A DNA stretch of 42,605 nucleotides from Metabacillus litoralis. GTDB lineage: Bacteria; Bacillota; Bacilli; Bacillales; Bacillaceae. The stretch is from the NCBI RefSeq assembly GCF_020524045.1, contig NZ_JAIVKL010000028.1:1-42605 (forward strand), read 5' to 3'. This document shows positions 16,199 through 29,825 of the stretch, piece by piece; position 1 is the stretch's first letter; each line of letters opens with the position of its first letter. The notes under the pieces were generated by a model. The model did not search any database. It was given only the letters and a program-made list of their open reading frames with translations, and was not told where the DNA came from. The position numbers and the translations under genes are program-made.

Positions 16199-16224
16199 AC
16201 TACATAATCAATGTAGTTTTTTTA
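16199..16224 (+). terminator. Orphan terminator-like hairpin
   Basis: ACTACAT-aatca-ATGTAGT is followed by seven T residues on the plus strand. No plus-strand gene lies upstream; both neighbours (ywmB, ywzB) are on the minus strand. It may limit antisense transcription, or be fortuitous. Confidence 0.6.
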
Positions 16225-16252
16225 TTCCCGTTCTCCCCATCCATAAACATGT

Positions 16253-16489
16253 TTAAAATAAAGATGGAAGTTGCTGTGACCATAGTAAGTAATCTAAAAA
16301 GAAGTTACTTACTAAAGAACCAATAGCGATTGTTAGTAAAATTAAGAGTACTCTTGCTTGCATGACTTTGCCAGATTTTAGCCATTTTTCAATATTTATT
16401 GATTGTAATGCCCACCAAGTAATCATAAAAAAAACGAGGTTTACAACCATACTTAGTAAAGCAATTTGTCCAAAGTCGGGCACATTCAT
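16253..16489 (-). CDS. ywzB: DUF1146 family membrane protein YwzB
   Basis: This 78-aa protein has two membrane helices (about 7-29 and 45-67) joined by a short basic loop with the family motif WWALQSINIEKWLKSGK. Residues LLTIAIGSLVSNFFLDYL form the second helix, typical of DUF1146. It sits between the ATP synthase operon and ywmB-murA, as ywzB does in B. subtilis. Function is unknown. An unrelated gene (16913-17413) and a REP-like palindrome now separate it from atpC, which is not the compact arrangement expected. Confidence 0.85.
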   Translation of the reverse strand: MNVPDFGQIALLSMVVNLVFFMITWWALQSINIEKWLKSGKVMQARVLLILLTIAIGSLVSNFFLDYLLWSQQLPSLF

Positions 16490-16912
16490 CCCTCCATAAA
16501 TCCTCGTACAACGACGTTTCAGCCCTTTAATATTGCTCGTTCATTTACAAAAATAAAAGACACAAAGCAACTTACATCATACAACAAAATCCTAAAATTA
16601 CAACCTTATTTTTACCTAATTTCTCGTAATATTTTTAGTTGTTTCCTGATGTTGGTATATACCCTTTTTCATTATATAGTGAAAGTTCTGTAACATGATT
16701 GATTTTTAAATTTAATAAAAATTTACGAATATTAAAATGACCATTTACAATTCGTTTTTCAAGTTACATTCCATTATTTTACTATATAGAGACATCCAAA
16801 ATACCCCTCAATTATGAAAGTATTGTTACAAGTTTTTATTGGGTTCTTCTATGTTATACTTTCTTCGGATAGTTTTCTTTTCCGAATTTCAAAGGAATTT
16901 GAGGAGGATAAA
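16490..16912. other. Divergent intergenic region, nothing specific
   Basis: This AT-rich stretch lies between divergent ywzB and the unknown gene at 16913. The frame of the unknown gene is open from 16814, but the upstream part lacks a ribosome site. Promoter-like AT-rich hexamers occur and none is convincing. Confidence 0.4.
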
Positions 16913-17413
16913 ATGTTTGAACCACAGTTAGATCATTATAGAGATATAACACTTGAGTATGGGGATCAATTACCTGAATTTGATAATATATATGCAGCAC
17001 AAACATATTACTACGAGTTCCGCAAAGATCATCTTTTTTTACTTGAAGAGATTTGTAACGAACTTAATATAATAATTGATTATTCTTCTAGAAGCTTAAT
17101 CGACATTGAAAAGTTGTATTTTGATTTATTTAAGGAAAATAAATATTTCGATTTCCAAATAACTGTAGAGGAATTTGAAACATGTATGAGCATTTATTTG
17201 TGTGAAGTTCTTGTTAGGGAAAACTCTGATTGTTCAGAGTGGTTGGTGCAAGAGTATCCGTTTATTGATCATAAATTTGTGATGGGTATTCGTTATGGAC
17301 GTTATCACCAGTTTTTTCAGAACATGTTTTCAGATCATTATTTGAGTCATAAAGATGAGAGTGAGATGACTCTTTCTAAGCGTTATGAGAGAATGGCAAG
17401 GTTTTGTAAGTAA
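16913..17413 (+). CDS. Hypothetical protein, 166 aa, unrecognised
   Basis: The start is placed at the ATG at 16913, directly behind GAGGAGGATAAA; the frame is open from 16814 without a ribosome site. The product (MFEPQLDHYRDITLEYGDQL..) has no signal peptide or membrane helix. It is acidic, rich in Phe, Tyr and Glu, and ends in a basic segment (MTLSKRYERMARFCK). Its predicted nature is a soluble, mostly helical cytoplasmic protein. I do not recognise a family. It is the only plus-strand gene between ywzB and the atp operon and interrupts an otherwise conserved order, so it may be an insertion. A REP-like palindrome follows it. Confidence 0.7.
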   Translation: MFEPQLDHYRDITLEYGDQLPEFDNIYAAQTYYYEFRKDHLFLLEEICNELNIIIDYSSRSLIDIEKLYFDLFKENKYFDFQITVEEFETCMSIYLCEVLVRENSDCSEWLVQEYPFIDHKFVMGIRYGRYHQFFQNMFSDHYLSHKDESEMTLSKRYERMARFCK

Positions 17414-18037
17414 GTTATTGATTGCAATATGTTTTAAATTGAGTATTCCCCATGGAGTAATGGAGTATCCTGTATACCAATGCAATGCACATTTTCTAAT
17501 GCAGTAATATTTGATTACTTTGTTTGATTACTTTGTTGTTTTGGTTGAAACTTAGTTCGTTTCATTTCGCTGCAGACACTTGCTTTCCGTGGGGAGGAAG
17601 CTGAGCCTCCTCGGCGCAGGCGCCTGTGGGGTCTCAGCCTTTCCTCTAGACCCACAGGAGTCTAGTGTCTTCCGCTCCATTACACTATCAGGTCTTAAAT
17701 TGCATCTCAACCTTTTATAAGATGATTTCATTGTGGCTGGGTGAAGTTAATTTTCTTCGTCCTATCCTTAAGACCAAAGAATTATTTAAGAATTTTAACA
17801 ATACTATAGCTAAAAGAATTCTCATAATACACAATTATAAATAACAACACATAAAAAAATAGTAGCACAGATCTTAAATAACATGTTGCTTATAAATACT
17901 TTAATGGATTTTAGAAGGAATCTAAAAACAGCATAACGAAAATTCCACTTACTCATCTTCTATTTTGTCTTTACAACAAATTTGAATACATATTTTTTAT
18001 AAAACATTTGAAAAAAAGCCCGAATAAAAGATAAAAG
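17414..18037. repeat. Intergenic region with REP-like palindrome
   Basis: At 17554-17690 lies a GC-rich imperfect palindrome: ATTTCGCTGCAGACACT (17564-17580) mirrors AGTGTCTTCCGCTCCAT (17664-17680), enclosing GCCTCCTCGGCGCAGG. The same family appears truncated at 42457-42509 and, more distantly, inside 4232-4414. Just before it, TTTGATTACTTTG is perfectly duplicated in tandem (17510-17535). The rest, up to the atpC terminator, shows no gene. Confidence 0.7.
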
Positions 18038-18078
18038 AAAAGATGGTGCAGACTTTATGTCATACACCATCTTTTTTT
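18038..18078 (-). terminator. Terminator of the atp operon
   Basis: On the minus strand AAAGATGGTG pairs with CACCATCTTT and is followed by TCTTTT. It lies immediately after atpC, the last gene of the operon. Confidence 0.85.
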
Positions 18079-18080
18079 AT

Positions 18081-18488
<408 letters not shown>

Positions 18489-18500
18489 CTAGGTCCCTAA

Positions 18501-19934
<1,434 letters not shown>

Positions 19935-19939
19935 CTATT

Positions 19940-20087
19940 AAGAAAAAGCTCAGGGCGCCTTGATTAGACTCAGGCAGGCATAAGATGCACAGGAATAGAA
20001 GACGTTCTATGTCTTAATTCCTGAGTGGCTTATGAATCTGAGGGGCTAGGCACTGAAGCTAGACACCGACTTTATAATTAGCGGTGT
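19940..20087 (-). repeat. Structured Bacillaceae intergenic repeat inside the atp operon (atpG-atpD)
   Basis: On the minus strand the sequence GTGTCTAGCTTCAGTGCCTA.. to AGGCGCCCTGAGCTTTTTC resembles the widespread 'GTCTAGCTCCAGCGCC' intergenic repeat of Bacillaceae. It holds a long hairpin: CATAAG, CAGGAAT and AAGAC mirror GTCTT, ATTCCTG and CTTATG at about 19979-20034. A second hairpin pairs ACACCG with CGGTGT (20064-20087). It will be transcribed as part of the atp mRNA. Confidence 0.7.
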
Positions 20088-20094
20088 TTTAATT

Positions 20095-20961
<867 letters not shown>

Positions 20962-21007
20962 TCACCACCTTTATTAGAAAATCATCGAAATTTATGAAAA
21001 GAAAGCT

Positions 21008-21033
21008 GTGTGAAAACCTATAAGTTTTCACAC
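21008..21033 (-). promoter_or_regulatory. Intercistronic hairpin between atpA and atpG
   Basis: GTGTGAAAAC-6 nt-GTTTTCACAC is a perfect 10-bp stem. On the minus strand it is followed by AGCTTTCTTTTC, a weak T-rich tail. It could be a partial terminator or an mRNA processing or stability element. Confidence 0.65.
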
Positions 21034-21047
21034 AAGCAGTTGGTTAA

Positions 21048-22571
<1,524 letters not shown>

Positions 22572-23117
22572 CTACAATCTATTTGCGACTAATTGTCGCT
22601 CTATACGTTCAAGCTTACCGCTTACACTACCATCATATATACGATTACCAATACGAAGCTTCACGCCACCAATTAATTTTGTATCGATTACGTTTTGCAA
22701 GCGCAGTGATTTTTTACCTATTTTCTTAGCAAAAGAACTTGAAATTGATGATAATTCAGTTTCTGATAACGGACGAATAGAATATACAATTGCATCTTCC
22801 GTGCCGCGGAATTCATTTGCTTGATCTACGAAATGACTAACCACTTCTGTAACGACATCCACACGATGACGATCAACTAATAGAAGAAGAGTATTCACTA
22901 CCTGTTGTGATAGATTAGTAAATGCTTCTTTTACGATTGATTTTTTCATCTCGTTTGTCACTTTAGGGTGGCTTAATACATCAACAAGATCTTGGTTTGT
23001 TGTAAAAACTTCTTTTACAACTTGTAATTCACTTTCAATTTGATCAATTGCGTTTTGTTCTTGTGCAAGTTGAAAAAGAGCTACCGCATAACGTTTTGCT
23101 ACAATTCCTTTACTCAT
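22572..23117 (-). CDS. atpH: F1F0 ATP synthase subunit delta
   Basis: Delta caps F1 and joins it to the peripheral stalk. The 181-aa protein shows the family N-terminus [20 protein letters not shown] and the C-terminal signature [20 protein letters not shown]. Its start overlaps the atpF stop by four bases (ATGA), a sign of translational coupling. Length is normal. Confidence 0.97.
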   Translation of the reverse strand: MSKGIVAKRYAVALFQLAQEQNAIDQIESELQVVKEVFTTNQDLVDVLSHPKVTNEMKKSIVKEAFTNLSQQVVNTLLLLVDRHRVDVVTEVVSHFVDQANEFRGTEDAIVYSIRPLSETELSSISSSFAKKIGKKSLRLQNVIDTKLIGGVKLRIGNRIYDGSVSGKLERIERQLVANRL

Positions 23118-23635
23118 TGACCTTCGCCTACTTCATTAATGTAGTCATTGATCAATTTTTCTTGCTCTTGTTCATTTAACTCTTTTTCAATAACTTTAGA
23201 AGCAATCATAACAGATAGAGAAGCAACCTGTTGACGTAATGCTGCTACCGCTTGTTCTTTTTCTTGCGCAATTTCTTTTAATGCAGCGTCTTTAAGACGT
23301 CCTGCTTCAGAACGTGCAGCTTGGATAATATCTTCTTTTTGTTGCTCACCAAGCTTTTTCGCATTTTCTACTAAACCTTGTGCTTCTACACGTGCTTGCT
23401 TCAAAAGCTCACGTTGCTCTTCAACCAATTTCTGTGATTCTTTATTTCTTTCTTCAGAACTATTTATTTCACTTGCGATATGTTCTTCACGTTGCTTCAT
23501 CATATTCAAAACAGGTCCAAATGCATATTTTTTTAATAATGCAAGCAGGATCAAGAATATGACAAGCTGGAATATGATATCACCTGTGTTAAGTCCGCCT
23601 GTTGACGCACCTAGTACAAGATCAAAAGTTAACAT
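23114..23635 (-). CDS. atpF: F1F0 ATP synthase subunit b
   Basis: Subunit b forms the peripheral stalk (stator). The 173-aa protein has one N-terminal membrane helix (about 18-38, [20 protein letters not shown]) and a long charged coiled coil rich in Glu, Lys and Gln (about 45-165). GGAGTGA precedes the ATG. An unusual 300-bp gap with a structured repeat (23670-23800) separates it from atpE upstream, where most Bacillus operons are tighter. Confidence 0.97.
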   Translation of the reverse strand: MLTFDLVLGASTGGLNTGDIIFQLVIFLILLALLKKYAFGPVLNMMKQREEHIASEINSSEERNKESQKLVEEQRELLKQARVEAQGLVENAKKLGEQQKEDIIQAARSEAGRLKDAALKEIAQEKEQAVAALRQQVASLSVMIASKVIEKELNEQEQEKLINDYINEVGEGQ

Positions 23636-23669
23636 AGCTCGGTTTCACTCCCTTCAAGAGTTCCATGAT

Positions 23670-23800
23670 GGGTTAGTAGTTCACGGCTTCCAATGAACTT
23701 CGTATTTCTGTGTCAGCTACCTCGTCGGTATCCTCACGTACAGGCGTACGCTCCGGTCCCAACTAAGTCACTTCCTTGAACTATTCATTCCTCGAAACCC
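23670..23800 (-). repeat. Structured Bacillaceae intergenic repeat inside the atp operon (atpE-atpF)
   Basis: Outer arms GGGTTAGTAGTTCA (23670-23683) and TGAACTATT...AAACCC (23777-23800) enclose an imperfect palindrome. It includes CGTACGCCTGTACG and ACCGACGAGGTAGCTGACAC on the minus strand. This sequence type (AAGTGACTTAGTTGGGACCG..) recurs between genes in Bacillaceae. Here it lies between two genes of one transcript. Confidence 0.7.
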
Positions 23801-23935
23801 TTTTATTCTATACATAGTTTTAAAGATATAACATCATTTGTAATCAATAGCGTTACACTTTTCTTTGCATAAAGGAAAGGCGAAGGTTCGCTTTGAATGA
23901 TCTTCGCCATATAAATTCAATTACTATCGAATTAA

Positions 23936-24163
<228 letters not shown>

Positions 24164-24224
24164 TCAAATGTATGAAAAATAGTATTTCTTTTGTTTTAGT
24201 CCAAGTAATTTGAACATTTATTGA

Positions 24225-25348
<1,124 letters not shown>

Positions 25349-25355
25349 GGAATAT

Positions 25356-25577
25356 TTATTCTCCTGAGAAATAGTGACGGACTAATTTAAGCATGGCGTA
25401 TACGCCAGTAGCTAGTCCTAGCAGAAGGCCTACGATTAAAAACAGTGGTTCAGTTTTTAAATATTCGTCAAGCCACTTTCCTCCAAAAATACCAATCAAG
25501 ATTGACCCAACTAATTGGGAAAGAATAGCTGACATGAGGCCCATCGCATGAAGCGGATGGTGTTGTTTTTGTCGCAT
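25356..25577 (-). CDS. AtpZ/AtpI family protein
   Basis: This 73-aa protein has two membrane helices (about 12-30 and 43-65) with the conserved GILGGKWLDEYL-like turn, here GIFGGKWLDEYLKTEPLFL. It belongs to the AtpZ/AtpI family (predicted F0F1-ATPase subunit). It is the first gene of the atp operon. AtpZ proteins have been linked to divalent-cation transport or complex assembly with AtpI; which applies here is unknown. The start is the ATG at 25577, about 90 nt downstream of the operon promoter. Confidence 0.88.
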   Translation of the reverse strand: MRQKQHHPLHAMGLMSAILSQLVGSILIGIFGGKWLDEYLKTEPLFLIVGLLLGLATGVYAMLKLVRHYFSGE

Positions 25578-25672
25578 TTTATAAATCCTCGCTAAGTAGA
25601 TTTATAACGGATCAGGGGTTGAAAAAACGGTTTGTAACTGGCATTGAAAACCTTATCATTACACCCTCGTTT

Positions 25673-25701
25673 AGCATACAATAGCATATAGTTCATGTCA
25701 A
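25673..25701 (-). promoter_or_regulatory. Sigma-A promoter of the atp operon
   Basis: Minus strand TTGACA (25696-25701), a 17-bp spacer and TATGCT (25673-25678). The -35 is perfect. The transcript starts near 25666, giving a leader of about 90 nt. Confidence 0.85.
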
Positions 25702-25718
25702 TCTGTTTAAAGTCAATT

Positions 25719-25758
25719 GTTCACAATCTTGTTAAAAACATCACAAATCGTTCACAAT
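25719..25758 (-). promoter_or_regulatory. Helically phased repeats upstream of the atp promoter
   Basis: Three 9-mers, GTTCACAAT (25719), ATCACAAAT (25740) and GTTCACAAT (25750), begin 21 and 10 bp apart. They lie on one helix face upstream of the -35. They may be an activator site or an UP-type element; no regulator is assigned. Confidence 0.45.
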
Positions 25759-25786
25759 TACCTCTTGACTTACTTTTCGACATTAA

Positions 25787-28009
25787 TTATTCACCTAGTA
25801 AAATATCTGTTTCAATATGATCTTCTTTTCCATCTTTCTTCACAAAGATGATCGCTTTATACACACCTTCTTTTAAATTGAGATCATCAATTGCTATTTC
25901 TTTTTCAAGCATTCCTCTGGAAATACCTCTGCCCCAGTCCAAAAAACCCACAAAAACAAGTGTATCTGGATCATAAAGAGCAATTCCCATTTCATCGGCA
26001 CCTCCAGGTAAATAGGTTTGATATTTATACATTTTAGGCGTATCACTATAAGCAAATTCAAAACCCATTACTCTTGGATATTGTGGTTCATCAACAACAT
26101 AGATATAAGGTAGCTGAATTTCATTTTTTCCATAATTAAGTTCAAGCCACTCTTGATGTAAACCAGGTTTTTTTTTGTTTGGTGTGATATCAACACTTAT
26201 AGAAACATTTCTTTTTTCTCTTGCTCCAACTTTCACATTATTAGGCAAATCCCAATGAATTCCCGGTTCATTTTCTGGTATTCTAAATCGCACATTTTGT
26301 TCTTGTTGAGATTGATTGTCCAATGTTATCGTTAGCTCTTTTTTTGTTCGCATGTTGGTTGTTTCAAATTTGCCAAAAGTAAGGGATCCTGGATAAGCAA
26401 GTAACTCTGTATTAATCGCATCTTTCACATTTATTCGACCAGCACCTTGTTCTGTTGGTTTTAGAGTTTCTTGTTTATCATTTTTTAGTTGTTTTGCTGT
26501 GTTCATTAATGATGCTTTTATTTGTTCTGGATTCCAATCTGGATGTGCTTGTTTAATCAATGCACATGCTCCTGCAACATGGGGTGCAGCCATACTTGTT
26601 CCATGTAAAGCTAAATAACCATTTGGAACCGTGCTATGAATTGCCACACCAGGTGCAACAACATCTGGCTTGATTGCCCAAGTATTTGTTACTGGTCCTC
26701 GTGAACTAAATTCCGCTAGTTTATCTTCTTCTTTTTTATAAACAGTTCTTAATGAAACGGTTCTTTTTAGTTGTTTCTTGATCGCTAATCCCGCTTCCTT
26801 TGAAATCGAGACTACAGGTAGATTCATCGGAATTTCTAATGACCCAGCAAAAGATCCTTTTACATTGTTATAAATGATAACCGCTTTTGCACCTCGTTGT
26901 TTTGCATGTAATACTTTTTCTGTGAAGGTAATTTTCCCTCTTTCTATTAAAACAATTTTGCCACGAGCATCTTCGTTGATATCTGTTTTTTTACCTAAAC
27001 CTCCAAAAACAACTGTATCAACGCTTTTTAAATCCCACGGCTTTGCACCCTGTAGGGAGTTTATTGCAATTAATCCACTTAATCCTGCTACTTTTAAATA
27101 TGGTGCTTTTATCGGTGGTGAAGAAGCCCCGACAGATATTGCTTTACTAGAGGTACCTGGTGATCCAACAGACCATACATCAGGACCAGAATTTCCACTA
27201 GACGTCACAGCAACAATCCCTGAATCAACCGCCTTATCAAGTGCTAAACTAGTTGGCCAATCAGGTCCATTCACATTATTTCCAAGTGATAAATTGATAA
27301 TATCAACTTTATCTTCTATTGCTTTATCAATGGCTGCGATGACTTGATCAGATGTTCCCATTCCCCCTGGACCAAGTGCTCGATAAGCAATAATCTCTGC
27401 TTCAGGGGCAACTCCTCGTAACTTCCCGTTTGCTGCAATAATTCCCGCAACATGTGTGCCATGAAGAGTTTCATCTCCCTCCTCAGCCATTGTCTCCATT
27501 GGATCTTGGTCACCATCGATAATATCAAAACCACCCCCATAGTTCTGATCTAAATCTGGATGATGATAATCAACACCTGTATCAATAACAGCCACTTTTA
27601 CACCTTTTCCAGTTAATCGATGATCTCCTCGATCAAATAAGCCCCTTGCATCTTCACCACCGATAAATGGGACACTGGTATCCAAATGTGATCTATAGGA
27701 AACAACAGGGCTATGATGAAGAACAGCGGGATGTTTTTTCAACTCACTTAGGTCTCGAACAGGTCCTTCTAGAGAGAAACCATAAAATGCATGTTGATAT
27801 GTTTGTGCTATTTTAATGTTGGTATTTGATTGAATTTCTTTTTTAAAAGAATCAAATTCATCACCATTAACAACTAGAAGAATTCTTTGTATATCAGTTT
27901 CCTTTTCACTAGGTAGATCTGGTCTATTTGGGTAGGTTTCTCCATATGCAGTTGATGTTATAAAACAAAGAGTGATACATAAAGAAAAAATGTTTTTTCT
28001 GATATCCAT
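25787..28009 (-). CDS. Secreted subtilisin-like serine protease (Vpr-like, S8 family)
   Basis: This 740-aa exported protease starts at the ATG at 28009, behind AGAGGTGG; the upstream in-frame ATG lacks a ribosome site. It has a signal peptide (about 1-23, ends TAYG), an Inhibitor_I9 propeptide (about 40-105, ILLVVNGDEF..) and a split S8 domain with D143 (VAVIDTGVD), H186 (HGTHVAG), oxyanion N273 (SSGNSGP) and S472 (HGTSMAAPHVAG). A PA domain (about 330-410, RGKIVLIERGKITF) is inserted before the serine. The C-terminus is beta-rich. The layout and length match minor extracellular protease Vpr. It is monocistronic, convergent to none, and upstream of the atp promoter region. Confidence 0.92.
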   Translation of the reverse strand: MDIRKNIFSLCITLCFITSTAYGETYPNRPDLPSEKETDIQRILLVVNGDEFDSFKKEIQSNTNIKIAQTYQHAFYGFSLEGPVRDLSELKKHPAVLHHSPVVSYRSHLDTSVPFIGGEDARGLFDRGDHRLTGKGVKVAVIDTGVDYHHPDLDQNYGGGFDIIDGDQDPMETMAEEGDETLHGTHVAGIIAANGKLRGVAPEAEIIAYRALGPGGMGTSDQVIAAIDKAIEDKVDIINLSLGNNVNGPDWPTSLALDKAVDSGIVAVTSSGNSGPDVWSVGSPGTSSKAISVGASSPPIKAPYLKVAGLSGLIAINSLQGAKPWDLKSVDTVVFGGLGKKTDINEDARGKIVLIERGKITFTEKVLHAKQRGAKAVIIYNNVKGSFAGSLEIPMNLPVVSISKEAGLAIKKQLKRTVSLRTVYKKEEDKLAEFSSRGPVTNTWAIKPDVVAPGVAIHSTVPNGYLALHGTSMAAPHVAGACALIKQAHPDWNPEQIKASLMNTAKQLKNDKQETLKPTEQGAGRINVKDAINTELLAYPGSLTFGKFETTNMRTKKELTITLDNQSQQEQNVRFRIPENEPGIHWDLPNNVKVGAREKRNVSISVDITPNKKKPGLHQEWLELNYGKNEIQLPYIYVVDEPQYPRVMGFEFAYSDTPKMYKYQTYLPGGADEMGIALYDPDTLVFVGFLDWGRGISRGMLEKEIAIDDLNLKEGVYKAIIFVKKDGKEDHIETDILLGE

Positions 28010-28173
28010 CGTTATCCACCTCTTGTTTAGTTTGCACGATGTGAGGGGAGAAAATGTAAGTTGAGGCAATATGAGTTATTTCAAAATGGCTATAATCTAA
28101 AATTGACGTTCTCAAAAAGGCAAAGGAATATTTCACTTTTTATAGAATGATAAGATTAAGAATATATTTTAAA

Positions 28174-28296
28174 AAGGTTTTTTTAGAAAGATTGTTGCTA
28201 ATTGACTTAATTATCTGTCGAGATTATCGCATAAAAAGATGCTACTAGACTTTATACAGTGCTGTTTCATTCAAGATTGGCAAAACAACAAAGTTT
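28174..28296 (-). mobile_element. Degenerate MITE type I copy
   Basis: AGAAAGATTGTTGCTA, ..GATGCTACTAGACTTTATACAGTGCTG.. and CAACAAAGTTTACAAAAGCAG match the reverse complement of the element at 1748-1909 with many substitutions and a deletion in the middle. It ends about 25 bp before the small gene at 28322. Confidence 0.6.
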
Positions 28297-28321
28297 ACAA
28301 AAGCAGAAAAAAGGTGAGTAA

Positions 28322-28585
28322 ATGATTTTTGAAATATTTACAAATATTTGTATGTCAATGGTTATGTTTATTCGTGGAAATCCAAATGAGGAAAAAGTTA
28401 ATCGGAACATTGAATTACTAAAGAAAGCAGAATGGTTTAATCAGATCTATTCAAGTAATGAAGAATTTTTTAAGAAAGATGAAAATCTACGATACATCAT
28501 TGGATGGGCGAAAGTTGAGAAATCATTAAGAAATGAGAAGGAAACCGCTAAATTACGGGATGGAATTCTAGAAGCTATAAAGTAA
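28322..28585 (+). CDS. Small hypothetical protein, 87 aa
   Basis: The ATG at 28322 follows AAAAAGGTGAGTAA, a good ribosome site, and a hairpin with a TTTT tail follows the stop, so it is probably a genuine gene. The product (MIFEIFTNICMSMVMFIRGN..) has a hydrophobic start (residues 1-18) too weak to call a helix with certainty, then a charged helical body with WFNQIYSSNEEFFKKDENLR. No family is recognised. Its promoter may lie within or next to the degenerate MITE copy upstream. It points away from the Vpr-like gene. Confidence 0.65.
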   Translation: MIFEIFTNICMSMVMFIRGNPNEEKVNRNIELLKKAEWFNQIYSSNEEFFKKDENLRYIIGWAKVEKSLRNEKETAKLRDGILEAIK

Positions 28586-28604
28586 GAATAACTTTGTAGC
28601 TTTT
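28573..28604 (+). terminator. Terminator of the 87-aa gene
   Basis: AGCTATAAAGT pairs with ACTTTGTAGCT and is followed by TTTATC. The left arm overlaps the last codons. Confidence 0.65.
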
Positions 28605-28661
28605 ATCATTTATGTGATGTTGGTAAGGAGTTATGCTTAAACTGAATCGCCCCTAGGTAAT

Positions 28662-28690
28662 AAAAAAGAAACCCTTAATACAAGAGTTTC
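28662..28690 (-). terminator. Terminator downstream of upp
   Basis: On the minus strand GAAACTCTTG-5 nt-AAGGGTTTC is followed by TTTTTT. It lies about 10 bp after the upp stop. Confidence 0.85.
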
Positions 28691-28700
28691 CCGTCATCTT

Positions 28701-29330
28701 TTATTTTGTTCCGTATAATCTGTCCCCAGCATCACCTAAGCCAGGTACGATATAACCGTGGTCATTAAGCTTTTCATCTAGTGCAGCAATGAAAATATCA
28801 ACATCAGGATGTGCTTCTTTGACAACTTCCACACCCTCTGGAGCCGCAATTAAACACATAAATTTAATGTTTTTTGCACCGCGTTTTTTTAAACTATTAA
28901 TCGCTTCAACAGCAGAACCACCAGTTGCTAGCATTGGATCAACAACAATAAAATCACGCTCTTCTACGTCTGAAGGAAGTTTTGCATAATATTCTACTGG
29001 TTGAAGTGTTTCTGGATCACGGTAAAGGCCGATATGACCAACTTTTGCTGCAGGAATCAATTTTAAAATTCCATCTACCATTCCTAAACCAGCACGAAGT
29101 ATTGGAATAATTCCCAGTTTCTTTCCTGCTAACACCTTAGATTTTGCCGTTGTAACAGGTGTTTCCACGTCTACTTCTTGTAATGGTAGATCTCTTGTGA
29201 TTTCAAAAGCCATTAAGCTCGCTACTTCATCAACAAGCTCTCGGAATTCTTTTGTTCCTGTTTTTATATCACGAATATATGTAAGTTTATGTTGAATTAA
29301 TGGATGATCAAACACATATACCTTGCCCAT
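28701..29330 (-). CDS. upp: Uracil phosphoribosyltransferase
   Basis: Upp salvages uracil with PRPP to make UMP. The 209-aa protein has the standard N-terminus [20 protein letters not shown], the PRPP-binding loop [16 protein letters not shown] (129-144), and the uracil-specific C-terminal [18 protein letters not shown]. The ATG at 29330 follows AAGGAG; the frame is open 10 codons further but without a ribosome site. It lies between glyA and the atp operon as in B. subtilis. Confidence 0.97.
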   Translation of the reverse strand: MGKVYVFDHPLIQHKLTYIRDIKTGTKEFRELVDEVASLMAFEITRDLPLQEVDVETPVTTAKSKVLAGKKLGIIPILRAGLGMVDGILKLIPAAKVGHIGLYRDPETLQPVEYYAKLPSDVEERDFIVVDPMLATGGSAVEAINSLKKRGAKNIKFMCLIAAPEGVEVVKEAHPDVDIFIAALDEKLNDHGYIVPGLGDAGDRLYGTK

Positions 29331-29363
29331 CAAATCATCTCCTTTTCTTTGACACTTCAATAG

Positions 29364-29392
29364 ATTTTACAGAAAAACAACTATAGTTTCAA
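29364..29392 (-). promoter_or_regulatory. Sigma-A promoter of upp
   Basis: Minus strand TTGAAA (29387-29392), 17-bp spacer, TAAAAT (29364-29369). The start would be about 25 nt before the upp ATG. Confidence 0.65.
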
Positions 29393-29416
29393 GTTCAAAT
29401 AAGATAAATATACAGG

Positions 29417-29714
29417 TTATCTCAAGTGTTTTGCTTTTAATCTACTATAATAGCCAAAATAAAATACAATTGTTCCAAGTGCTGATGCTCCAATAATAAA
29501 TACACCATCCCAATTATTAGAACCACGAGATTTTCCATATGATGATTGGAATGAAGATAATTAGCACTATGACTAGTAAACCCCAAAATAAAGAATGTGC
29601 GATTTGTAGTATCTCTTTTGATTGTGTTTTTGGTTTTACTTTTTCAATAGTGACGATTCTTTTCGTGATAAACATGAGTAAAAGGATTGCACCAGCTAGT
29701 AATACGATAAGCAT
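29417..29714 (-). pseudogene. Small membrane protein gene, apparently frameshifted
   Basis: The ATG at 29714, 6 nt after GAGGG, opens a 65-aa frame (MLIVLLAGAILLLMFITKRI..) with two helices, ending at 29517. Downstream, in another frame (29417-29560), the sequence reads SSYGKSRGSNNWDGVFIIGA, then SALGTIVFYFGYYSRLKAKHLR and stop. This looks like a third membrane helix with a basic end, but that frame has no start codon. Joining the two needs a single-base shift near 29530-29550 and would give about 99 residues. It is either a broken gene, a sequencing error or programmed frameshifting. If only the first frame is used, it is a 65-aa membrane protein of unknown function. Confidence 0.5.
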
Positions 29715-29782
29715 GTTAAACCCTCGTTTCAATTGGAGAAGTCTTAGGGGAGTAGAATCTAGGTGTGTGTAATTAGTTAAAA

Positions 29783-29816
29783 TAATGGCGACCTCCTAAT
29801 TGGAAAGCCGCCATTA
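29783..29816 (-). terminator. Terminator downstream of glyA
   Basis: Minus strand AATGGCG...CGCCATT (7-bp stem) is followed by ATTTTAAC. The tail is only moderately T-rich. Confidence 0.6.
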
Positions 29817-29825
29817 CACTTTAAC

